Assembly: GCA_030593155.1 (NCBI GenBank) | Contig: JAUVHT010000063.1 | Location: 1-5,279 of the forward strand | DNA length: 5,279 nucleotides | Source of the DNA: Candidatus Bathyarchaeota archaeon | GTDB taxonomy: Archaea; Thermoproteota; Bathyarchaeia; TCS64 | Direction of reading: 5' to 3' | In this document: positions 1-4,202 of the stretch, in pieces | Position numbering within the stretch: the stretch's first letter is position 1 | Layout of the letters: every line of letters begins with the position of its first letter | Translations under genes and position numbers: made by a program | The notes under the pieces: model-generated | The model's database searches: none | The model's input: only the letters and a program-made list of their open reading frames with translations | Told to the model about the DNA's origin: nothing

Positions 1-1140
1 GGCTGGATCGCCATCTACCTTTGCAGGTCCATCCTGGCGCCCATCCTCCCGGTGCTATCCGAGGAGCTGGGCCTCTCCCACGCCCAGGGGGGGATGCTGG
101 AGACGGCCTACCTCATCGGCTACATCGTCATCAAGATCCCCGCGGGCGCCATCGCCAACCGCATAGGCATCAAGAGGACCCTCACCATCGGTATGGTGGG
201 ATACGCCGTCGCCACCGCCCTCAACTTCCTCGCCGCCGGCTTCGCCCACCTCTTCCTCCTGAGGTTCCTGGTCGGCCTCTTCCAGGGGGTCCACCTCCCC
301 CTGGCCAACACCCTCCTCTCCGAGAGGTTCGGAGACAGGCAGGGGCGGGCCATAGGGTTCCACGAGTCTGGGCCCAACGTGGGCAACTCCATCGCCTACC
401 CCGTCGTGGTGGCCATCGCGTCCTCGTGGGGCTGGAGGTACGCTTTCCTCCTCCTCTCCCTCCCCGCCTTCGTCCTGGCCGGAGCCGTCGCCATCATCCT
501 GAAGGAGGAGAGGCCGGAGGCCATCGGTGAGAATGGGCATGAGAGCGAGGGCGGCCACGAGCTACGCAGCTTCTTCAGATACCTGGCCCCCCTCGCCCTC
601 GCCCACGCGACCTACAACCTCTGCCTGAGAACCCTCCTCACATTCGCCCCCTCCTTCCTCGTCGAGTACAGAGGCATGACTCTGGCAACCGCCGGGTTCG
701 TCGCCATGCTCATGCCCGCGGCGGGCTTCTTCGCCAAGGTCTCCAGCGGCTTCATCGCCGAGAGGACGGGGAGGAGAAACGCCGTCTGCGCCGCGACACT
801 GTTGAGCGGCCTGTTCATATTCGCCCTCACCAGGATCTCCGGGGAGACCCCCCTCTCGGTCAACTTCGTAGCCCTGGGCCTAGCCCTGTACTCCTTCTCC
901 CCCACCATCTACGCATCGGTCACCTCAGGCCTCCCCAGGCAGCTGAAGTCCATCGGTCTAGGGGTCGTCACGATGACCGGGAACATCTTCGGCGCCTTCT
1001 CCACCTCCCTCATAGGCTACCTCATAGACGCCCGGGGGTACCAGGCGACGTTTATGACCGTCTCTGGGCTTGTTCTCGTGGCGACTGCCTTGATCTTCGC
1101 CGTGATGCAGGAGAAACCTGTCACGCCAGAAATTCTCTAG
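1..1140 (+). CDS. MFS transporter, N-terminus cut by the window edge
   Basis: Secondary transporter of the major facilitator superfamily, in the cytoplasmic membrane; the substrate cannot be told from sequence. The frame is open from base 1 and ends at TAG 1138-1140, giving 379 residues, so only about the first 10-25 residues are missing. An in-frame GTG at 52 falls inside the first membrane helix and is not the real start. About 12 hydrophobic segments are visible in two six-helix halves, joined by a hydrophilic central loop around residues 157-180 (KEERPEAIGENGHE...). The MFS signature between helices 2 and 3 is present at residues 49-60 (GAIANRIGIKRT), with a degenerate repeat in the second half (SGFIAERTGRRN). 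The helix 1 and 2 pattern resembles anion/organic-acid symporter-like MFS proteins, but this is weak. The gene converges on thioredoxin with a 78-bp gap, so the two share no operon. Family assignment is firm; substrate is unknown. Confidence 0.93.
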   Translation, partial: GWIAIYLCRSILAPILPVLSEELGLSHAQGGMLETAYLIGYIVIKIPAGAIANRIGIKRTLTIGMVGYAVATALNFLAAGFAHLFLLRFLVGLFQGVHLPLANTLLSERFGDRQGRAIGFHESGPNVGNSIAYPVVVAIASSWGWRYAFLLLSLPAFVLAGAVAIILKEERPEAIGENGHESEGGHELRSFFRYLAPLALAHATYNLCLRTLLTFAPSFLVEYRGMTLATAGFVAMLMPAAGFFAKVSSGFIAERTGRRNAVCAATLLSGLFIFALTRISGETPLSVNFVALGLALYSFSPTIYASVTSGLPRQLKSIGLGVVTMTGNIFGAFSTSLIGYLIDARGYQATFMTVSGLVLVATALIFAVMQEKPVTPEIL

Positions 1141-1154
1141 TGAATGGGGGTGAG

Positions 1155-1193
1155 AAAAAGGAGTCCAAGAACCTGTGTACAGGCTTCGCTTGG
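1155..1193 (-). terminator. Candidate terminator of the thioredoxin gene
   Basis: Read on the minus strand, an interrupted hairpin (CCAAG with CTTGG at 1189-1193/1165-1169, inner CCTG with CAGG around a 4-base loop) is followed after five bases by TTTTT (1159-1155). It lies about 25 bases past the thioredoxin stop codon. Archaeal termination depends mainly on oligo-T, so the T-tract may matter more than the stem. On the plus strand the hairpin has no T-tract after it, so it would not serve the MFS gene in the same way. Confidence 0.45.
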
Positions 1194-1218
1194 CGTTGGA
1201 TTTGGCCCTTGGTGGGTG

Positions 1219-1533
1219 TTAAGCCTGGATTCGTTCCAGCCTGTTCTCTATCGCTGCCTTCGGCAGTGCGCCGATGGTCTTGTCCACCAGCTGACCGTCC
1301 TTGAAGTAGAGGAGGGTGGGGATGCTCATTATGCCGTACTTCATGGGTGTGGCCCTGTTCTGGTCCACGTTGAGCTTCCCGAAGGACACGCCATCCTTCT
1401 CTTTGGCTAGCTCCTCTATGACGGGGCTGAGCATCCTGCAGGGCCCGCACCAGGCCGCCCAGCAGTCGACCACAGCTATACTGTTGCTCTGGATGAACTC
1501 GTCGAACGTGCTGTCGGTTACGTCTTTTACCAT
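1219..1533 (-). CDS. trxA: Thioredoxin
   Basis: Small cytoplasmic dithiol-disulfide oxidoreductase that reduces protein disulfides and is recycled by a thioredoxin reductase not present in this window. From the ATG it has 104 residues, the usual length. The redox motif WCGPC is at residues 28-32, preceded by the conserved Asp (VVD) at 23. The cis-proline loop SIPT is at 70-73, followed by the typical LLYFKDG strand. An extra Cys at residue 24 (DCWAAWCGPC) replaces the commoner Phe. A GTG nine bases upstream (1542) is in frame. I prefer the ATG because GTGATC at 1542-1537, a match to the archaeal ribosome binding sequence, then sits at the right spacing. The gene is divergent from a winged-helix regulator, with a shared promoter and operator between them. 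Thioredoxin identity is near certain, the start less so. Confidence 0.95.
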   Translation of the reverse strand: MVKDVTDSTFDEFIQSNSIAVVDCWAAWCGPCRMLSPVIEELAKEKDGVSFGKLNVDQNRATPMKYGIMSIPTLLYFKDGQLVDKTIGALPKAAIENRLERIQA

Positions 1534-1564
1534 TCCGATCACGGACCCTCTCTTTGAGGGGCGG

Positions 1565-1572
1565 GATATAAA
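1565..1572 (+). promoter_or_regulatory. TATA box candidate for the winged-helix regulator
   Basis: GATATAAA, preceded by a purine-rich stretch (GAGGGGCGG) that could act as a BRE. Transcription would be expected to start about 25-30 bases on, near 1594, just before the ATG at 1608. A second AT-rich box at 1575-1582 (TATTTAAA) could serve the same gene and would give an almost leaderless message. Both boxes also read as TATA-like on the other strand. Confidence 0.5.
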
Positions 1573-1574
1573 GG

Positions 1575-1582
1575 TATTTAAA
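1575..1582 (-). promoter_or_regulatory. TATA box candidate for thioredoxin
   Basis: On the minus strand this reads TTTAAATA. Transcription would start about 1552, giving a leader of about 19 bases to the ATG at 1533 that contains the GTGATC ribosome binding sequence. It lies only two bases from the plus-strand box at 1565-1572, so the two divergent promoters overlap and probably compete for TBP/TFB. Confidence 0.5.
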
Positions 1583-1583
1583 G

Positions 1584-1604
1584 ATGTTCAACACCTTTGA
1601 ACAT
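1584..1604. promoter_or_regulatory. Perfect inverted repeat, candidate operator between trx and the regulator
   Basis: Arms ATGTTCAA (1584-1591) and TTGAACAT (1597-1604) are perfect 8-bp inverted repeats around the 5-base spacer CACCT. A 21-bp dyad of this form is typical of a dimeric winged-helix repressor site. It lies at the expected start point of the plus-strand regulator and directly upstream of the minus-strand thioredoxin TATA box. A protein bound here could block both promoters. The binding protein is inferred to be the adjacent regulator; nothing in the sequence proves it. Confidence 0.6.
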
Positions 1605-1607
1605 GAT

Positions 1608-2051
1608 ATGTCCCTGAAGGACCTCCGATCCCTCATCACCACCCCGGACATGGGCGCCGACGAGATCATGAGATGCGCCCTCGGCGTCAGGACCACGGAG
1701 ATAGAAGCCTACTGCGCCATCGTCTCGGGCGGCGCCTACTCCGTACAGGATGTCGCCGAGAGGCTGGGGAAGAGCCGCTCCACGGCCCAGCGCCTCCTCC
1801 AGAGCCTCGTCGAGAAGGGACTGGCCCGGAGGGAGGAACGCCTCATCGGCCTGGGCGGGTATCAATACCACTACAGCCCCATCCCTCCCGAGAGGATGAA
1901 AGAGGCCATCAGGGAGAACCTCGAACGCTGGTACGGGCGGATGCTGGAGGAGCTGGACAACCTCCCGGATAAACTGGAGGAAATGGGGAGGAGATGCCTG
2001 GCCCGGGCGGTCAGCAGCGGGTCAGGTAGCGGTCTATCTCCCACGACGTGA
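1608..2051 (+). CDS. Winged-helix transcriptional regulator (TrmB/MarR-like)
   Basis: DNA-binding protein of 147 residues from the ATG at 1608. The winged helix runs from about residue 28 to 92: helix SVQDVAERLG (45-54), recognition helix SRSTAQRLLQSLVEKGL (56-72), then a wing (REERLIGLGGYQYHYSPI). A charged amphipathic helix follows (about 95-128, PERMKEAIRENLERWYGRMLEELDNL...) and probably mediates dimerisation. No ligand-binding domain is visible. Cys residues lie at 23, 36 and 130. An in-frame ATG at 1584 would add eight residues, but it is five bases from the TATA-like boxes and inside the inverted repeat, so it is unlikely to be transcribed. The last dozen residues (SSGSGSGLSPTT) are low-complexity and encoded opposite the end of glnA. 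Divergence from thioredoxin and the dyad between them suggest autoregulation and control of trx. The fold is confident, the exact family only moderate, the effector unknown. Confidence 0.85.
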   Translation: MSLKDLRSLITTPDMGADEIMRCALGVRTTEIEAYCAIVSGGAYSVQDVAERLGKSRSTAQRLLQSLVEKGLARREERLIGLGGYQYHYSPIPPERMKEAIRENLERWYGRMLEELDNLPDKLEEMGRRCLARAVSSGSGSGLSPTT

Positions 2052-3393
2052 TCCCGAGCCTGCTCTTTGCCCAGATCTGGCCGGTGAAGGACATGTAGTC
2101 CTCGAACTCCTTCCTCTTCAGCTCCACCAGATTCTTGGAGATGTAGCCGCCGAGGGCTTCCGTGATCAGAGGGTCCTTCACGAACTCGTCGACCGCCTCG
2201 CCCAGATGCTCAGGGAGCACCTCCACGCCCCTATTTTTAAGCTCGGCCTGGGTGAAGTGGTAGACGTTCTCCGAAATGGGCTCCGCAGGCTCAACATTCT
2301 TGGCGACGCCATCCATTCCCGCCTTCAGAGTCACCACCGCCGCCAAGTAGGGGTTGCACGAGGGATCCGGATGCCTGTACTCCACGCGGGATGTCTTATC
2401 CATCCCCTCGGGGTACTGGGGGACCCGGACGAGGGCGGAGCGGTTGCCGAAGCCCCAGGCGATGTAGACCGGGGCCTCGTAGTGGGGTACCAGCCTCTTG
2501 TAGGAGTTGACCAGGGGCGCCACGATCAGGGACATCCCCTTGGCGTGGCCCAGGAGGCCGTTGATGTACAGGATGGCCTTTTCGGATAATCCTTCGGGCA
2601 TCTCGGGGTCTGAGAAGACGTTCTGCCCTGTTTCGAGGTCGATCAGGCTCTGGTGGATGTGGCAGCCGCTGCCGTTGATCCCCCAGAAGGGCTTCGGCAT
2701 GAAAGTGGCGTTCTTTCCGTGCTTATGGGCGATGGTCTTCACCACCTGCTTGTAGAGGAGCACGTTGTCGGCGGTCTTCAGGGCTCCGGCGTAGCGGAAG
2801 TTGATCTCCTGCTGGCCCTCCGCCGACTCGTGGTGGACCTTGTCCAGCTGGAAGCCGGCGGCCTCGAGGCACATCATTGTCTCCATCTTGATGTCCTCGG
2901 TCGGGTCCAAGGGGGGGAGGTCGAAATACCTTCCGGAGCCGAAGGGGGCTATGCCGCCGTTCTCCTGGGTGATGTAGAAGTACTCCAGCTCCGGCCCGGT
3001 GTTGAAGCCGTATCCCTTCTCCTCCAATTCGAGGACAGTGGTCTTGAGGAGGCCCCGGGGGTCGCCTTCGAAGAGGCTGCCATCCGGGTTGGAGACGTAG
3101 CAGAACATGGTCGCGATGCCGGGGGTCTCCCACATGGGGATGAGGAAGGTGGATGGGTCCGGGTTGGCGATGAGGTCGCTGTCGTTCACCTCTCTGAAGC
3201 CGGCTATGGAGGAGCCGTCGAAGCCTATCCCATAGGTGAGGGCGTACTCCATCTCGTACTCCGGGATCAGCATAGCCCTGGGGTTGCCGTCCAGGTCCAC
3301 CACCATGAGCCTGATGTACTTTATGTCGCGCCTCTTCAATAGTTCCCCTATGGGCTCCACGGCCTCTTCGTGGGTCAGTTTGAATTCCAGCAT
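2011..3393 (-). CDS. glnA: Glutamine synthetase, type I-alpha
   Basis: Makes glutamine from glutamate, ammonia and ATP in the cytoplasm; the main ammonia-assimilating enzyme, normally a dodecamer. It has 460 residues from the ATG, near normal length. Seen: GFDGSS (57-62, Asp50-type catalytic residue D59); metal/substrate glutamates in GPELEYF (E135, E137), HHES (E189) and GQQE (E196); NGSGCHIH (240-247, His245); R300 and E306 in YKRLVPHYEAP; NRSALVRVP (R318, R323); EYRHPDPSCNPY (E338, R340). It lacks the ~25-residue insertion of the I-beta (adenylylated) enzymes and resembles the Bacillus-type I-alpha form, which is controlled by feedback. Cys244 replaces the usual Met. In the segment aligned with the Bacillus feedback Arg62, the Arg is one position early (R67, with E68 at the site). 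I chose the ATG at 3393 over a GTG at 3402 because GGGGTG then works as ribosome binding site. The gene diverges from an Lrp-type regulator. Confidence 0.97.
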   Translation of the reverse strand: MLEFKLTHEEAVEPIGELLKRRDIKYIRLMVVDLDGNPRAMLIPEYEMEYALTYGIGFDGSSIAGFREVNDSDLIANPDPSTFLIPMWETPGIATMFCYVSNPDGSLFEGDPRGLLKTTVLELEEKGYGFNTGPELEYFYITQENGGIAPFGSGRYFDLPPLDPTEDIKMETMMCLEAAGFQLDKVHHESAEGQQEINFRYAGALKTADNVLLYKQVVKTIAHKHGKNATFMPKPFWGINGSGCHIHQSLIDLETGQNVFSDPEMPEGLSEKAILYINGLLGHAKGMSLIVAPLVNSYKRLVPHYEAPVYIAWGFGNRSALVRVPQYPEGMDKTSRVEYRHPDPSCNPYLAAVVTLKAGMDGVAKNVEPAEPISENVYHFTQAELKNRGVEVLPEHLGEAVDEFVKDPLITEALGGYISKNLVELKRKEFEDYMSFTGQIWAKSRLGITSWEIDRYLTRC

Positions 3394-3399
3394 AATGCA

Positions 3400-3405
3400 C
3401 ACCCC
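3400..3405 (-). promoter_or_regulatory. Ribosome binding site deciding the glnA start
   Basis: On the minus strand GGGGTG ends six bases before the ATG at 3393. The other two clear cases here (GTGAT before lrp and before thioredoxin) have their GTG five or six bases from the ATG. The alternative GTG start at 3402 lies inside this motif and would have no ribosome binding site of its own. Confidence 0.6.
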
Positions 3406-3439
3406 GTCCCACTAGATGTATATTAACCTTATGGAGAGA

Positions 3440-3492
3440 AATCTTTACAAATGTATAGTTTCATTCGGGTGTACATTACATATGTAAAGATT
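3440..3492. repeat. Two inverted 16-bp operator-like sites, 31 bp apart
   Basis: The arms at 3440-3455 (AATCTTTACAAATGTA) and 3477-3492 (TACATATGTAAAGATT) are inverted copies with 15 of 16 positions matching. Each arm contains its own small palindrome, TACA-N2-TGTA (3446-3455 and 3477-3486). The second lies in a perfect 12-bp palindrome, TTACATATGTAA, at 3476-3487. Centres are 31 bp apart, close to three helical turns, so both face the same side of the DNA. Phased pseudo-palindromes are how several archaeal Lrp-family proteins bind. The proximal site overlaps the better glnA TATA box, which suggests repression, most simply by the adjacent Lrp-type protein. Confidence 0.6.
3451..3462 (-). promoter_or_regulatory. 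glnA promoter (BRE + TATA box) candidate
   Basis: Read on the minus strand: GAAA (BRE-like, 3462-3459) followed by CTATACAT (3458-3451). A start near 3429 would give a leader of about 36 bases that includes the GGGGTG ribosome binding site. A second AT-rich box, TTAATATA at 3426-3419, is also possible, but it would start transcription near 3396 and leave out the ribosome binding site. The upstream box overlaps the palindrome at 3446-3455. Confidence 0.5.
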
Positions 3493-3559
3493 AACGCGGT
3501 AAAATCGTCGGTTCAATATACAAAGGACGACTTGGCGATATGGAGGGTCCGCGTTAATC
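3489..3559. repeat. Perfect 11-bp inverted repeat around a 49-base insert
   Basis: GATTAACGCGG (3489-3499) and CCGCGTTAATC (3549-3559) are exact inverted copies. Inside, ATCGTC (3504-3509) can pair with GGCGAT (3534-3539) with one G-U pair, so a transcript could fold into a nested stem of about 71 bases. The left arm shares GATT with the phased operator pair. No open reading frame, tRNA or known riboswitch is recognisable. It may be a second operator pair, an RNA fold in a long leader, or a small RNA; the sequence does not decide. The rest of the divergent gap (about 3560-3619) shows nothing clear. Confidence 0.45.
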
Positions 3560-3619
3560 GGGTGGAACGTACAATCGTCTAACAACATCCCTGTTTATTC
3601 GCCCTTTAATAGGGAAATG

Positions 3620-3635
3620 ATAAAATTCTTATACG
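3620..3635 (+). promoter_or_regulatory. Promoter candidate of the Lrp/AsnC regulator
   Basis: ATAAAA (3620-3625, BRE-like) followed by TTCTTATACG (3626-3635). A start near 3657 would give a leader of about 27 bases. GTGAT at 3676-3680, three bases before the ATG, is a fair archaeal ribosome binding sequence. This box is about 140 bp from the phased operators, so autoregulation from them would need looping or extra sites. Confidence 0.45.
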
Positions 3636-3683
3636 TTCATAGATAAAACACAATAAATCAGATACAAACGATAAAGTGATAAC

Positions 3684-4139
3684 ATGTTCGCACTGGACGA
3701 TATCGACAGGAAGCTCATAGGAGAGCTCCTCAGGAACTCGAAGAGATCCTACAGGGAGCTGGCGAGGGCCATCGGGGTCTCCGCAGCAACGGTGATAAAC
3801 CGCGTGCAGAGGCTCGAGTCCAGCGGGGTCATCAAGGACTACTCGGCCCGCCTGGACCACGAGAGGCTGGGCTACGAGCTCACCGTGGTCACGGAGATCA
3901 TCGTCTCCAAGGGGAAGCTCCTTGAGACCGACGCGGAGATCGCCAAGATCCCCAACGTCTGCGCCGTCTACGACATCACCGGGCAGACCGACGCCATGGT
4001 GGTGGCCAAGTTCAAGAGCCGGAGCAGCCTCAGCGAGTTCACCAAGAAGCTGCTCTCCATGCCCTACGTGGAGAGGACCAACACCCACGTCGTCCTCACC
4101 ACCGTTAAGGAGGACTTTCGGATGATGAACGACTTGTGA
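3684..4139 (+). CDS. Lrp/AsnC-family transcriptional regulator
   Basis: DNA-binding regulator of 151 residues, normal for the family. The N-terminal AsnC-type helix-turn-helix covers about residues 4-57 (LDDIDRKLIGELLRNSKRSYRELARAIGVS..., recognition helix AATVINRVQRLESSGVI). The C-terminal RAM (ligand-binding and oligomerising) domain covers about 66-145, with the family's G-x-x-D turn as GQTD at 100-103 and the end strand THVVLTTVKED. Proteins of this family form dimers to octamers and often sense amino acids. The ATG follows a GTGAT ribosome binding site. The gene diverges from glnA, as lrp does in some haloarchaea where it affects glnA expression, so glutamine synthetase is the first target to expect. 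Phased palindromes in the shared region fit this. Family assignment is firm; effector and target are inferred. Confidence 0.95.
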   Translation: MFALDDIDRKLIGELLRNSKRSYRELARAIGVSAATVINRVQRLESSGVIKDYSARLDHERLGYELTVVTEIIVSKGKLLETDAEIAKIPNVCAVYDITGQTDAMVVAKFKSRSSLSEFTKKLLSMPYVERTNTHVVLTTVKEDFRMMNDL

Positions 4140-4152
4140 AGAGTCCAATCAT

Positions 4153-4167
4153 CTCTAATTTTATTTC
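4153..4167 (+). terminator. T-rich terminator candidate of the lrp gene
   Basis: CTCTAATTTTATTTC starts about 14 bases after the stop codon. No strong hairpin precedes it. Oligo-T stretches without hairpins are the usual archaeal termination signal. Confidence 0.4.
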
Positions 4168-4183
4168 AGATCTCAACCACCGT

Positions 4184-4196
4184 GAAGAAGGAAAAA
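4184..4196 (-). terminator. Pyrimidine tract, terminator candidate of the deacylase gene
   Basis: On the minus strand TTTTTCCTTCTTC begins seven bases past the deacylase stop codon. Together with the T-rich tract on the other strand it fills the 63-bp convergent gap, so both genes probably end here. Confidence 0.4.
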
Positions 4197-4202
4197 TGAG
4201 GG

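Noticed and set aside
55..558. Open frames on both strands overlapping the MFS gene (also 21-530 +)
   Set aside because: Low-complexity Gly/Glu/Asp or Pro/Arg/His translations with no motif, in frames shadowing a clear transporter.
1121..1696. 191-residue minus-strand frame across thioredoxin
   Set aside because: It overlaps the thioredoxin frame, with its WCGPC motif, over the whole gene, and it also covers the divergent promoter. The translation is Arg/Gln-rich with no domain.
2653..3342. Long open frame of 229 residues on the plus strand opposite glnA
   Set aside because: It lies wholly opposite a well-conserved glnA. Its Val/Gly/Leu-rich composition is what GC-rich antisense frames give, and no domain is visible.
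3505..3525. GGTTCAAT near 3510 resembling the T-arm of a tRNA
   Set aside because: No acceptor stem, anticodon arm or D-arm can be placed around it.
3565..3638. 7-bp inverted pair GAACGTA / TACGTTC flanking the lrp promoter region
   Set aside because: Short arms far apart with no extension; expected by chance in a gap of this size.
3394..3683. NrpR-type operator (GGAA-N6-TTCC or GGTA-N6-TACC) in the glnA-lrp gap
   Set aside because: No copy of either form is present; the palindromes seen have different sequences.
3606..4148. 180-residue minus-strand frame opposite the Lrp/AsnC gene
   Set aside because: A Val/Gly/Asp/Leu-rich shadow of a clear Lrp/AsnC protein that also runs through its promoter region.
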